DNA of 64,000 nucleotides from Prorocentrum cordatum (lineage: Eukaryota > Sar > Dinophyceae > Prorocentrales > Prorocentraceae): positions 20,001-84,000 of the forward strand of contig CAUYUJ010020762.1 in assembly GCA_963575745.1 (NCBI GenBank), in the 5' to 3' direction. The notes beneath the pieces are model-generated. The model made no database searches. It was given only the letters and a program-made list of their open reading frames with translations, and had not been told where the DNA came from. Below, piece by piece: positions 40,895-53,704 of the stretch; the stretch's first letter is position 1; each line of letters starts with the position of its first letter. A program made the translations under genes and the position numbers.

Positions 40895-41070
40895 GATGGA
40901 GTCGAAAGACCACGCCGAATCGACGATGCATCGACAATGCATCGGCGATGTCTTGGCGACGTCGGCGATGCATCGGCGACGTCGGCGCATCGGGCTCCAC
41001 ATCGAGGAGCATCGCCGATGCATCGGCGAGGCAGCGCGATCATTCGACCCTATCTACTCGGACCCCACAT
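40895..41070. mobile_element. foldback/TIR element (family G), copy 2, left end decayed
   Basis: Core of GATGCATCGG and GGCGACGTCGG units, then a right end CCCTATCTACTCGGACCCCA and TGGGAG as in copy 1. The left end is reduced to GATGGAGTCGAAAGACCACG. Confidence 0.65.
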
Positions 41071-41635
41071 GGGAGACCTGGAAAAATGGAGATGGAGGAG
41101 GAAGTAGAGGAACAAAAACTGCAGAAATATACACTTTTGCAGGTCCGCGCGAGGTCTACGCGGATTTCTTGGATCTGCGCTGGGCCCCCGCCCGTAGCCC
41201 GCGGAGCGCGACAGGCGGCGGCGCCGGAGGCGCCGCCAGGGGGGCCCAGGCGCCGATCTAAGAAATCCGCGCGGAGCGCCGAAAGTTTTGTTCACGCAGT
41301 TGCTTGTCCGTAGACCAAAAAACAGAGAGACGGAGGAGGAAGAGGAGGAGGAGGAGGAGGAGAAGGATAACGCACTGCCCTGGCGGACGCCGCGCAGTGA
41401 TCGCGCCTGGCGTGCCCAGAGAAAGGGGACAGGCAATCGCCCATCCAGTGTGCTAGCAAGGTGCGACTCGCCCCCACCGAGGATCACGGGGCGGGCCGCC
41501 AGCACGGACGGCTCAGGAGAGCCAGGCGCAAGCGCCAAGATATGTAAGCCCAAAACGAGCGCTAGGCCCCAGAGGGGCCCAAGCGCAACCAGAGCGTTTC
41601 GGGGTCGGTGGCCAAAAGAGGCCGAGGGGTTCGAA
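41071..41635. other. no gene assigned; short (GAG)n at 41330-41365
   Basis: Includes an imperfect inverted pair: CGCGCGGATTTCTT-like phrases near 41155-41175 and AAGAAATCCGCGCGGAGCGC at 41259-41278. Otherwise unique. Confidence 0.4.
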
Positions 41636-41639
41636 GGGT

Positions 41640-41830
41640 GCGGCCGTTAGGCCTGCCTTCGTCGGCAGGGTGCCGACACTCCAAGAACAGTTTGCGATTA
41701 CGAGTCGCCCTCTCCGACATCTGGTTGAAGTCGGGAGGGCGACAGTCCACAAGGAGGTGACTCGCGACCCCTGTGGTGTAAAAACCGCAACGAATACACA
41801 GAACAACCCAGAGTGTACGCCGGGCGATGG
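41640..41830 (-). pseudogene. LINE C-terminal zinc-finger fragment
   Basis: The minus strand reads LWVVLCIRCGFYTTGVASHL then LVDCRPP and KLFLECRHPADEG, the Cys-x2-Cys...His...Cys pattern seen at the very C-terminus of dinoflagellate LINE proteins (compare the fingers at about 36400 and 19600). Everything that should lie upstream (higher coordinates) is replaced by the hairpin satellite, so this is a severed 3' end. Confidence 0.55.
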
Positions 41831-41837
41831 CTTGGTA

Positions 41838-43545
41838 GGGGAGGGGCGGCGGAAGGGTACCAAGCCAGCGGGGTACCAAGCCGGCGGCATCGTGGGAGGG
41901 CGGGAGGAGGAAGGGGGAAGGGCTCCCGGATACCAAGCCGGCAAGGTACCAAGCCAGCGCTGGCTTGGTAGGGGGTGGGCTGCGGGGGGTATCAAGCCGG
42001 CGGGGTACCAAGCCGGCGGCATCGCGGGAGCGCGGGAGGGAGGGGAGGGGCTCCCGGATACCAAGCCGGCGGGGTACCAAGCCGGCGCTGGCTTGGTAGC
42101 GGGGGCGGCGGGGGGAGGTACCAAGCCGGCGGGGTACCAAGCCGGCGGCATCGTGGGAGAGCGGGAGAGGGGGGGGGGGAAGGGCTCCCGGATACCAAGC
42201 CGGCGGGGTACCAAACCGGCGCTGGCTTGGTAGGGGGCGAGCTGCGGGGGGTACCAAGCCGGCGGGGTACCAGGCCGGCGGCATAGCGGGAGCGCGGGAG
42301 GGGGGGAATGGCTCCCGGATACCAAGCCTGCGGGGTACCAAGCCGGCGCTGGCTTGGTAGGGGGCGGGCGGCGGGGGGAGGTACCAAGCCGGCGGGGTAC
42401 CAAGCCGGCGGCATCGTGGGAGGGCGGGAGGGGGGGGGGAGGGGTTCCCGGATACCAAGCCGGCGGGCTACCAAGCCGGCGCTGGCATGGTAGGTGGGAA
42501 CCCCTGGGGGGGTACCAAGCCGGCGGGGTACCAAGCCGGCGGCCGCTGGCTTGGTAGGGGAGAGCCCCTGGGGGGGTACCAAGCCGGCGGGGTACCAAGC
42601 CGGCGGCCGCTGGCTTGGTAGGGAGGAGCCCTTGGGGGGGGGGGGGGTACCAAGCAGGCGGGGTCCCAAGCCGGACCAAGCCGGCGGACGCTGGCTTGGT
42701 AGGGGAGAGCCCAGGGAAGAGGTACCAAGCCGGCGGAGGGCGGGGTACCAAGCTGGACGGCCGTGGCTTGGTAGGGGGAGCGCTTTTTTGGGGGGTTGCC
42801 AGACCGGCTGGGGGTTACCAAGCCGGCGGCCGATGGCTGGTAGGGGGGGGGGGCCCCTGGAGGGGGACCAGCGGCGGGGTTACAAGGCGGGCGGCCGCTG
42901 GATTGGTAGGGGGGGGGAGCACTGGGGGGTCACCAAACCGGCGGCCGTGGCTGGTAAGAGGAGACCCGGTAAGGCCGGCGGGGGGGGGAGTACCAAGGCC
43001 GGGGCGTGCCCCCCCCCGCTGGCTTCTGTAGGGGGGGTTCCCTGGGGCGGGTACCAAGCACGCGGGGGTGCCAAGCCGGCGGCCGCTGGCTTGGTAGTTG
43101 GGGGGCCCTGGAGGGGGTACCAAGCAGGCGGGGTACCAAGCCGGCGGCCGCTGGCTTGGTAAGGGGGAAACCCGGGGGGGATACCAGGCCGGCGGCCGCT
43201 GGCTTGATAGGGGGGAGCTCGTGCGGGGGTACCAAGCTGGCGGGGTACCAAGCCGGCGGCCGCAGGCTTGGTAGGGGAGAGCCCCCGGGGGGGGGGGGAG
43301 TGGTACCAAGCCGGCGCGGGGGTACCAAGCGGCGGACGCTGGCTTGGTAGGGGGGGCCCCTGGGGGGGGTACCAAGCGGCGAGGTACCAAGCCGGCGGCC
43401 GCTGGCTTGGTAGGGGGGAGCGCTTGGGGGGGTACGCAGCCGGCGGGGTACCAGGCCGGCGGCCGCTGGCTTGGTAGGGGTGAGCTTGGTAGGGGGGGGC
43501 CCCTGGGGGGGGGACCAAGCCGGCGGCCGCTGGCTTGGTAGGGGG
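41838..43545. repeat. hairpin satellite K, array 1 (GGTACCAAGCCGGCGG)
   Basis: Pairs of GGTACCAAGCCGGCGG alternate with CGCTGGCTTGGTAGGG. TACCAAGCC and GGCTTGGTA are perfect inverted arms around a GGCGGCCGCT loop, so each monomer can fold. In 41838-42480 the spacer is a CATCGTGGGAGGGCGGGAGG, GGGGCTCCCGGA variant (period about 120 bp). From 42480 the spacer is GGAGCCCCTGGGGGG-like (period about 60-65 bp). Pro/Ala/Trp/Tyr-rich minus-strand frames (PAWYPAGLV) are artefacts. Confidence 0.95.
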
Positions 43546-43576
43546 GAGCCCCGTAAAAGCGCGAGAACGCCCTATA

Positions 43577-43705
43577 GGTTCGTTCCCGTTCCCGTTCCCG
43601 TTCCCGTTCCCGTTCCCGCTCCCGTTCCCGTTCCCGTTCCCGTTCCGTTCCCGTTCCCGTTCCCGTTCCCGTTCCCGTTCCCGTTCCCGTTCCGTTCCCG
43701 CCCGG
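43577..43705. repeat. (GTTCCC)n hexamer array
   Basis: About 20 GTTCCC hexamers with a few 5-bp and GCTCCC variants. It is not the TTTAGGG type expected for telomeres. Confidence 0.95.
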
Positions 43706-43793
43706 TCGCGTGCCCGTCTACCCCCCCTGCGCCTTCAAGCCGACCCAAGATACGCGAACGGGAACAGGAACGGCAAGCCTCCCACGGCCTCCC

Positions 43794-45243
<1,450 letters not shown>

Positions 45244-45620
45244 AGTCGGGCGGGCGAGTCGGGCGGCGGGCGGGGCCCTAACGGGCGGGCGGCGAGTCGG
45301 GCGGGCGGGCGCCCGCGCGCTCCCTGAAGCACCAGGGCTTAGAGCATCGGGGTGGTGGTTCTGATGGGGGGGGGGGCATGCTCGCGCCGTCGGAACGCCG
45401 TCGCAGTTCCTGCGCAATCGAGTCTCCAGGGCCATGTGTAGGCCGATCCACTGTACTATCATTACGACATGGCCGCTACTCTGAACACCCCCAGGGCCAT
45501 AACTCCTGACATCACTCCAGGACCTCAGCCTTGGACTTCTCCGAACACATCCCAGGGACTTGGGTTCCTGTCCTGGAGCCAGAGACAACGTTGTATCTGA
45601 GGGCGGCGACCCTGGGCTTC
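45244..45620. other. GGGCGGGCGAGTCGGGC tandem, then no gene seen
   Basis: A GCGGGCGGGCGAGTCGG repeat lies at 45246-45310. Unique sequence follows. Confidence 0.5.
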
Positions 45621-46310
45621 ATCCCATGGCACGGCACCTGGGCATGGTGTCAGCCCTCAGCCTGTAGCTTGAAGCCTCCAGCTTGAGGCCCCGTGCACGA
45701 AGCCTTCAGACCTGGGCCCCTTCGCCCCTTGCGCGAGGATTCCAACCTTAGGGCCGCAGCACCATGCCGCCAGCGGGAGACAATTGGCCCTGGCATGTGA
45801 AGCCTGGGCACTGGGCCCTCAGACATAGGCATTGGGCCAGAATCCCAAAGCCCTGACCCAAGAAGTCTCAACCCTGGGCCCAGTGCCCGATGCCCGATAT
45901 GCGAAGCCTGAAGCCATCGCGCTCGAGAGCAAGGCCCCGCAACCATAGCCACTGAACCAAAATCCTGCAGCCTTTGGCAACAGGTCTTCCACTTGAGGCG
46001 ATGAGCCCAGGCCCTTGGGCATCGGGCCTTCAGCCCGAAGGTGCTATTCCTTAGCCGCGCCGCCAAGCCGCTGGGCCGTGGGCGCGCAGCTCGGGGGGGC
46101 CTCGGCCCCGCGCCTCCGACTCCAAGCCTTCGGCCCTGAAACCGAAGAACCGAGCTTTCTGCCCTTTGGCGCTACCTCGGAAACAGGCCATGAGCCCAAA
46201 GCCTCACGCCCTCAACCTCAAGCCTGGAACCCTGACCTTTAACCGCGGGGTCTTCAGCCATAAGCTCCAAACCTGGAGCCTCTGGCCCTGGGCCTTAATT
46301 CCAGATGCTT
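45620..46310. repeat. degenerate AAGCCTGGGCCCTGA-type repeat
   Basis: Loose repetition of phrases like AAGCCTGGGC, CTTGGGCCTTC, AGCCCAAAGCC and AACCCTGGGCCC every 12-25 bp. Non-coding. Confidence 0.6.
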
Positions 46311-46590
46311 ACGGTTGGGTTGAGTAGGTCGCATGGTTCAGGCGAGTCGGATGGTTCGGACAGAACCTGTGGCTTCGGCTAATCTGTTGCCCTGAGCAGC
46401 AGGTGAGGTTAAACTTTGACGCGCGCTTTGGTTCAGGAGCCAGAACGGCTTCGTCGTGCTAAGTTTCTGTTGGGTGTGCTGCGTATGTCAGGTATTGCAG
46501 AGAGGAAGTATTTGGCGTATCCATTACTACGTGTATATATATATATATACACACTAGAACCTTTGTGCGGTCGCAGAGACGCATCAGCCA
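46311..46590. other. no gene seen; (TA)n at 46531-46552
   Basis: Unique sequence with a short TATATA tract. It leads into family L. Confidence 0.45.
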
Positions 46591-47345
46591 ACGCCACGCA
46601 TGCGTCGCAATCGCCACCGCATGGGCTTTGCAAGCCAAGTCGCGGATGGGCGGGTGGGATATTTGCAAGAGCATGGGATGTGTCAACTCGTTTACCAAAA
46701 ACAGCTACACTCCATAGATTTCACACCACCTATTGCACCAAACAGATGCACCACGCCAATGGCACAACATATATTGCGCACCAAACAGATTCTCATTCAC
46801 TACCCCCCAGAACTTATCGGCAACCCTCTGCGCATTGCAATTTACATGCGATTCTGCCCCATCGCCGATCCTAGATATGAGTTCGCACCATCCCAGTGGG
46901 GCCGGCATTGACCGCCCCCCGCCATCCTCCGCAAAAACATCTATGCCCGCACACTCGTATATCAAATATCATCACGTTTCAAAGACCACACGCGCGCGTC
47001 GTCGCGCGCGCATGCCGAAATCCGTCAAAAAACTTCTGTTTCTTGAGGATTGAACCGAGTGTCCAATATAAGATATATATATAAAAACATGGCTCACAAC
47101 ACATATATTGCGAAAAAACTTACGCGCGCGCTCATGCAACTTCTTGAAGAAAAAAACAAAAAGGTGCTTCATGATCTTCAAAAAACATGCTACCAAACGG
47201 GCTTCGCGCCCGCGCATGTCGAAATCGTTCGAACGCCCTTTGCGCGCGTGCCGTCGCGAGCATTCTCTGGACCCCCCACAACATCTTGCGACGTACCCAG
47301 CCAATTTGCATCAAGTGGCCCGATCAATCGGCGAGCATCGTCATG
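46591..47345 (+). repeat. dispersed repeat family L, copy 1
   Basis: TTTGCAAGCCAAGTCGCGGA, GTCAACTCGTTTACCAAAAA, repeated GCACCA...CATATATTGC phrases, CGCGCGTCGTCGCGCGCGCA and CGAAATCGTTCGAACGCCCT match, in order, 49690-50640 and 51937-52910. Family L is AT-rich with embedded CGCG-rich palindromic islands. Non-coding. Confidence 0.75.
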
Positions 47346-47618
47346 AAGTACGGCAGTGCAAGCGCGATGCGTGCATGTGCGCGCTTGATGGGATGCGCAT
47401 ATAATGCACGACCCAGAGGGGATCGATCACATGGACGAGATTGCAGGGTCTACGCTCGAAGAAGGACGGGGGCGAGGACGAGGGGCCGGGGGGGCCGCAG
47501 CAGCAGAGAGAAGGTCACAGGGGGAAGAGGACCACGACGAGAGAGGCGAGGCGAGAAAGAAGACCACTTTTTTCCAGCAAGGCGCTGAAGATGCAGCGCT
47601 GCCTGCGCCATGTTATAG
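47346..47618. other. spacer downstream of helicase exon
   Basis: Includes an open plus-strand frame (HMDEIAGSTLEEGRGRGRG) with Arg/Gly-rich composition and no supporting evidence. It probably contains the 3' untranslated region of the minus-strand helicase. Confidence 0.3.
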
Positions 47619-47894
47619 TTAATGCAAAAAGCGGGCGAAGCCTGACTCGTCCGCTAGCTTCTCCGCCTCCGCCCTGCACTTCTCAGCGCGGGAGTTAAAC
47701 GCCCGCAGGCGCGCCGCCAAGTCTGCGGGCGGGCCGCGGGATAGGAACTCAAGATCGGGTTGGCGCACCATCAGTAGGTCGGCCACCGTCGTCGCCCTGG
47801 GCAGCATCACGTAAAGATGTAGCCAGAGCGCGTCCTTGTCCTCCGCGCCCTTGCACCCGGCGTCGACAATGACTCCGCGGGTCATGGTGCGGCC
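47619..47894 (-). CDS. PIF1/RecD-like superfamily 1 helicase, C-terminal exon
   Basis: The minus strand reads GRTMTRGVIVDAGCKG, then LWLHLYVMLPRATTVADLLM and VRQPDLEFLSRGPP, ending ARFLH and TAA (47619-47621). (Q)GRT followed by a hydrophobic IVDAG strand and LYVMLPRAT is the motif V/VI region of PIF1- and RecD-type helicases (usual form QG-x-T...YVALSRA), which close the ATP site and end the protein soon afterwards. Such helicases unwind DNA 5'-to-3'. The exon starts after CTGCCAG, an AG|G acceptor. Good GC3. Walker A, Walker B and other exons must lie upstream (above 48.85 kb) but are not seen. The intron directly upstream consists of a ~101-bp satellite. Pro in place of the usual Ser in LPRA is a small oddity. 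Confidence 0.6.
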   Translation of the reverse strand, partial: GRTMTRGVIVDAGCKGAEDKDALWLHLYVMLPRATTVADLLMVRQPDLEFLSRGPPADLAARLRAFNSRAEKCRAEAEKLADESGFARFLH

Positions 47895-47911
47895 CTGGCA
47901 GGCCGTGGCAA

Positions 47912-48852
47912 CCGTTTCGCAAATCGCAGCCCCCCACGCATGGCGCGCCCCATTCTGGTCTGCGGTGAGTGCCCCCTCTGCCGGCCTCCCCAGCAGCCCT
48001 CGAGAGTGGCGACAGTTTCGCAGATCGCAGCCCCCCAGGGATGGCGCGCTATTATTCTGATTTGCGGCGAGTACCCTCTCTGCTGGCCCCCCCAGCAGCC
48101 CTAGCAAGTGGCCGCAGTTTCTCAGATCGCAGCCCCCCAGGGATGGCGCGCCATTGTTATGGCATGCGGTGAGCACCCTCTCTGCTGGCCTCCCCAGCAG
48201 CCCTCGAAAGGGGCAACAGTTTCGCAGATCGCAGCCCCCCAGGGATGGCGCGCTATTATTCTGGTCCGCGGTGAGCGCCCTCTCTGCTGGCCTCCCCAGC
48301 AGCGTCGAAAGTGGCAACGGTTTCGCAGATCGCAAACCCCCAGGGATGGCACGCTATTATTCTAGTCTGCGGTGTGTACCCTCTCTGCTGGCCCCCCCAG
48401 CAGCCCTCGAGATGACGACAGTTTCGCAGATCGCAGCCCCCCAGGGATGGCGCGCCATTGTTCTGACCTGCGGTGAGCACCCTCTGCTGGCCTCCCCCGC
48501 AGCCCTCGAAAGTGGCAACCGTCTCGCAGATCGCAGCCCCCCGCGTATGGCGCGCGATTATTCTGGTCTGCGGTGAGCACCCTCTCTGCTGGCCTCCCCG
48601 GCAGCCCTCGAAAGTGACAACGGTTTCGCAGATCGCAGCCCCCCAAGGATGGCGCGCTATTATTCTGGCCCGCGGTGAGCGCCCTCTCTGCTGGCCTCCC
48701 CAGCAGCCCTCGAAAGTGGCGAAAGTTTCGCAGATCGCATCCCCCCTGGGACGGCGCGTTATTATTTTGGTCTGCGGTGAGCACCCTCTCTGCTGGCCTC
48801 CCCCGCAGCCCTCGAAAGCGGCAACAGTTTCGCAGATCGCAGCCCCCTGGGT
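47912..48852. repeat. ~101-bp satellite M, about 9 copies, in the helicase intron
   Basis: The TTTCGCAGATCGCAGCCCCC phrase recurs at 47915, 48016, 48118, 48220, 48321, 48422, 48522, 48623, 48726 and 48828 (spacing 100-103). Each unit also has GGGATGGCGCGCTATTATTC, GCGGTGAGC and CTCTCTGCTGGCCTCCCC. The last unit ends within about 20 bp of the acceptor of exon 47619-47894. Confidence 0.95.
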
Positions 48853-49271
48853 CCGCGAGGGGGAGGGGGGAGAGAGGGCGGAAGGAGAAGCGCAGGCGGT
48901 GCTCTATTCAAAACAAGAACCCAACACAGGAGGAAGTGGGATGAGGGGAGGAGGAGGAGAAGGAAGGAAGGAAACGCGACCCCACTGCTTTCTTCAAAAC
49001 AACAACCCAACCGAGGAGGGTTGGGAACAAAAAATGCACGCGGGCCCGTCGTCGCGCGCGCGTGCCGAAATCCGTCAAAAACCGTCCGTCGGTTTCGTAA
49101 TGGTTTCAAAACCGAGTGTTGAAGAAACATACCAAAAAAAACCTGGCTCCGCAACATCAGATTTCAAACGTGCGCTCGCGCTCCTGAAAATTCTTAAGGG
49201 AACCATGGGTTTCCAACATTTTCGCCGGATTCTCCCGAACGGGCCTCTGGCACCGCATGCCGGAATCATTC
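48853..49271. repeat. reversed family H-like pieces and family L fragment
   Basis: TTCAAAACAAGAACCCAACA and CTTCAAAACAACAACCCAAC are two reversed family H cores with (GGA)n between them. TCGTCGCGCGCGCGTGCCGA, from family L, follows at 49050. Confidence 0.6.
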
Positions 49272-50679
49272 GCGCGCCATCGCGCGCGCGCTAGGGGGCG
49301 CGACCCGTGTCAAAGAATAGCATGACATCATGCGGGCCACTCTCGCGCGTCGGCCGCGCGCGCATGTCGAACTCTCCCCGCAACCGTCGTCACCGACGCG
49401 AAGGCGCCGTCATCGTCGCCGGCGTGATCAGCATCGGCGCCCGCACTGGCCGCGCCGTCGACTTTGTCAACATCGCCACCAGCATCGCTACGATCATCAT
49501 CGTTTCCACCGTTGTCGGCGTTGCCATGATACCGCGCCCGCCCAAGTCGCCGCACTGAAGTGCCCGCTGGGATGTGCCCAGCGGTCAGCGCCACCGAGGC
49601 CTCGCCGGACCAGCTGGTCGCTGCACGCGCGTGCTTGGGTTGGCACCGCCGCGGATGGACCAGAGCACACCAAGCACTTGTCGCAATCGACTCTACATTG
49701 GTTTTGCAAGCCAGGTTGTGGGTGGGTGGGATGTCCGCAAGAACATGTAATGCGTCAACTCGTTTGTCAAAAAACAATTGCACCGCATAGACTGCACCAC
49801 GTAGTTTGCACAATACATATTGCACATCATAGACTGCACCTCAAATACTGCACCACCCATGTTGCTAGACGAAGAGTGAACGACATACATAGCTCAACAT
49901 AGTTTGGATAACATTGATTGCACAACATATATTCTCCTTTCTAAAAAGAGAATAGACTCTACCCCCCCGGACTTAACGCTTCCCCCTGGGATAATATAAT
50001 CTCATCTAGTTAGTTCATATATATACACACATACATATATATATATATTATGCACACTCGTCCATCCTAAATATGAAATCATACCATCCCAGGCAGGCCC
50101 GGTTCCCCCCCCTGAGGTTCCCTTGGAAAAAACACTATGCGGTGACATTTGTTGCTCTAACATAATATTTGTTCGCAAATCCCTTGCAAAAAAGGGACGA
50201 AGTGCACACGCGCGCGTCGTCGCGCGCGCATGCCGAAATCCTTCAAAAACCTTCGGTGCCGGAAGGATTTCGCAATCGAATTTCCAAAAAACATACAACA
50301 ACACTGGGTTTCGCAACACTGATTGGATAAAAAAACTTCCGCGCCAGCTCTTGCGAAATCTGGAGAAAACCATTGGTTTTTTAAGACTTTCACAAAATGC
50401 TACCAAACGGGCGTCGCGCGCGCATATCGAAATCTGTCGAACGCCCTTGCGCGCGTGCCGTCGCGAGAATCCTCAGCAAAAAATAGGACGAAGTGCAGAC
50501 GCGCGCGTCGTCGCGCGCGTACGCCGAAATCCTTCAAAACCCATCGGTTTCGGAAGGATTTCAAAATCGCGCGTCCGAAAAAAACTACAAAAACCCAAAT
50601 TTTCGCAACACGGATTTTCAGCAAAAGCGTGCGCGCGCGCTCTTGCGTCGTCGTCGTCGTCGTCGTCCTCCCTCTTCCC

Positions 50680-50711
<32 letters not shown>

Positions 50712-51242
50712 TTCTGTCTTTCCTCGTCGTCGTCGTCGTCGTCGTCGTCGTATTGGCGTCGTCGTCGCTTCCGTCGTCGCTGTCGCCGTGGTCGTCTTTC
50801 CTCCCTCGTCGTCGTCGTCGGCGTTTCGTCGTTGTCCCTCCTATTTCGTCGCCGTCGTCGTCGTCGTCGTCGTCGTCTTCACTCCTGCCTCGTCGTTATC
50901 CTCCTCCCTCGTCGTCGTCGTCGTCCGTCGTCGGCGTCTTGTCGTCGTCCTTCCAATTTCGTCGCTGTCGTCGTCTTTGTCGTCGTTGTCGTCGTCTTCG
51001 TCTTCCCTCCTCCCTCGTCGTTGTCGTCGTCGGCGTCGTCGGCCTTCCTCCTTCGTCGTCGTTCGCGTCGTCGCCGTCTTCCCTCATCCATCGTCGTTGT
51101 CGTCGTTGTCGCCGTCGTCGTCCTCCCTCCTCCCTCGTCGTCGTCTTCGTGGGCGACGTCGTCGTCGTCGTCTTCGTCGTCGTCGTCGTCGTCGTCGGCG
51201 TCGGCGTCGTCGTCGTCTTCGTCGACGTCGACGTCGGCGGTG

Positions 51243-51320
<78 letters not shown>

Positions 51321-51418
51321 GACTACTACGACTGCTACTACACTCCTACTCCTACTCCTACTCATACTCCTAATCCTACTCCTACTCCTACTCCTATTAC
51401 TATTCCTACTACTACTAC
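49272..51418. repeat. 2.1-kb segment duplicated across the gap, copy 1
   Basis: Near-identical to 51519-53640 at a constant offset of 2247 bp, until differences in TA and GTC repeat lengths accumulate. Contains a short GC-rich segment (49307-49558), family L (49690-50640), a (GTC)n tract (50640-51240), and (TAC)n from 51243 leading to the gap. The open frame through 49330-49902 is identical in both copies but is not recognisably coding. Confidence 0.95.
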
Positions 51419-51518
51419 NNNNNNNNNNNNNNNNNNNNNNNNNNNNNNNNNNNNNNNNNNNNNNNNNNNNNNNNNNNNNNNNNNNNNNNNNNNNNNNNNN
51501 NNNNNNNNNNNNNNNNNN
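51419..51518. other. assembly gap, 100 N
   Basis: Exactly 100 N, the usual placeholder for a gap of unknown size, placed inside (TAC)n and flanked by near-identical sequence on both sides. Confidence 1.
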
Positions 51519-52275
51519 GCGCGCCATCGCGCGCGCGCTAGGGGGCGCGACCCGTGTCAAAGAATAGCATGACATCATGCGGGCCACTCTCGCGCGTCGG
51601 CCGCGCGCGCATGTCGAACTCTCCCCGCAACCGTCGTCACCGACGCGAAGGCGCCGTCATCGTCGCCGGCGTGATCAGCATCGGCGCCCGCACTGGCCGC
51701 GCCGTCGTCTTTGTCAACATCGCCACCAGCATCGCTACGATCATCATCGTTTCCACCGTTGTCGGCGTTGCCATGATACCGCGCCCGCCCAAGTCGCCGC
51801 ACTGAAGTGCCCGCTGGGATGTGCCCAGCGGTCAGCGCCACCGAGGCCTCGCCGGACCAGCTGGTCGCTGCACGCGCGTGCTTGGGTTGGCACCGCCGCA
51901 GATGGACCAGAGCACACCAAGCACTTGTCGCAATCGACTCTACATTGGTTTTGCAAGCCAGGTTGTGGGTGGGTGGAATGTCCGCAAGAACATGTAATGC
52001 GTCAACTCGTTTGTCAAAAAACAATTGCACCGCATAGACTGCACCACGTAGTTTGCACAATACATATTGCACATCATAGACTGCACCTCAAATACTGCAC
52101 CACCCATGTTGCTAGACGAAGAGTGAACGACATACATAGCTCAACATAGTTTGGATAGCATTGATTGCACAACATATATTCTCCTTTCTAAAAAGAGAAT
52201 AGACTCTACCCCCCCGGACTTAACGCTTCCCCCTGGGATAATATAATCTCATCTATTTAGTTCATATATATATAT

Positions 52276-52320
<45 letters not shown>

Positions 52321-52948
52321 GCACACTCGTCCATCCTAAATATGAAATCATACCATCCCAGGCAGGCCCGGTTCCCCCCCCTGAGGTTCCCTTGGAAAAA
52401 ACACTATGCGGTGACATTTGTTGCTCTAACATAATATTTGTTCGCAAATCCCTTGCAAAAAAGGGACGAAGTGCACACGCGCGCGTCGTCGCGCGCGCAT
52501 GCCGAAATCCTTCAAAAACCTTCGGTGCCGGAAGGATTTCGCAATCGAATTTCCAAAAAACATACAACAACACTGGGTTTCGCAACACTGATTTGCTAAA
52601 AAAACTTCCGCGCCAGCTCTTGCGAAATCTGGAGAAAACCATTGGTTTTTTAAGACTTTCACAAAATGCTACCAAACGGGCGTCGCGCGCGCATATCGAA
52701 ATCTGTCGAACGCCCTTGCGCGCGTGCCGTCGCGAGAATCCTCTGCAAAAAATATGACGAAGTGCAGACGCGCGCGTCGTCGCGCGCGTACGCCGAAATC
52801 CTTCAAAACCCATCGGTTTCGGAAGGATTTCAAAATCGCGCGTCCGAAAAAAACTACAAAAACCCAAATTTTCGCAACACGGATTTTCAGCAAAAGCGTG
52901 CGCGCGCGCTCTTGCGTCGTCGTCGTCGTCGTCGTCCTCCCTCTTCCC

Positions 52949-52980
<32 letters not shown>

Positions 52981-53517
52981 TTCTGTCTTTCCTGGTCGTC
53001 GTCGTCGTCGTCGTCGTCGTCTTGGCGTCGTCGTCGCTTCCGTCGTCGCTGTCGCCGTGGTCGTCTTTCCTCCCTCGTCGTCGTCGTCGGCGTTTCGTCG
53101 TTGTCCCTCCTATTTCGTCGCCGTCGTCGTCGTCGTCGTCGTCTTCACTCCTGCCTCGTCGTTATCCTCCTCCCACGTCGTCGTCGTCGTCCGTCGTCGG
53201 CGTCTTGTCGTCGTCCTTTCAATTTCGTCGCTGTCGTCGTCTTTGTCGTCGTTGTCGTCGTCTTCGTCTTCCCTCCTCCCTCGTCGTTGTCGTCGTCGGC
53301 GTCGTCGGCGTCGTCGGCCTTCCTCCTTCTTCGTCGTTCGCGTCGTCGCCGTCTTCCCTCATCCATCGTCGTTGTCGTCGTTGTCGCCGTCGTCGTCCTC
53401 CCTCCTCCCTCGTCGTCGTCTTCGTGGGCGACGTCGTCGTCGTCGTCTTCGTCGTCGTCGTCGTCGTCGTCGGCGTCGGCGTCGTCGTCGTCTTCGTCGA
53501 CGTCGACGTCGGCGGTG

Positions 53518-53568
<51 letters not shown>

Positions 53569-53603
53569 GAGTACTACGACTACTACGACTACTACTACTA
53601 CTA

Positions 53604-53638
<35 letters not shown>

Positions 53639-53640
53639 GC
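51519..53640. repeat. 2.1-kb segment duplicated across the gap, copy 2
   Basis: Same order as copy 1 with scattered single-base differences (for example GTCGACTTTG/GTCGTCTTTG, GCCGCGGATGG/GCCGCAGATGG, GGATAACATT/GGATAGCATT) and a longer (TA)n at 52264-52318. (GTC)n at 52912-53512 and (TAC)n from 53517 follow. Confidence 0.95.
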
Positions 53641-53650
53641 TACTACCTAT

Positions 53651-53704
<54 letters not shown>

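Noticed and set aside
41513-42751. 412-codon minus-strand frame of PAWYPAGLVP repeats
   Set aside because: This is hairpin satellite K translated. The same repeat at 62-64 kb is open in other frames. Only the terminal ~60 codons (41640-41830) resemble a LINE tail and are annotated separately.
43577-43705. Telomere-like hexamers
   Set aside because: The unit is GTTCCC/GGGAAC, not a TTTAGGG-type telomere repeat, and it is internal.
47912-48852. CRISPR-like regular array
   Set aside because: ~101-bp direct tandem units with no distinct spacers, in a eukaryotic context. It is a satellite.
49330-49902. 190-codon frame conserved in both copies across the gap
   Set aside because: Conservation only reflects the near-identical duplication. 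The His/Arg-rich composition and lack of synonymous bias argue against coding.
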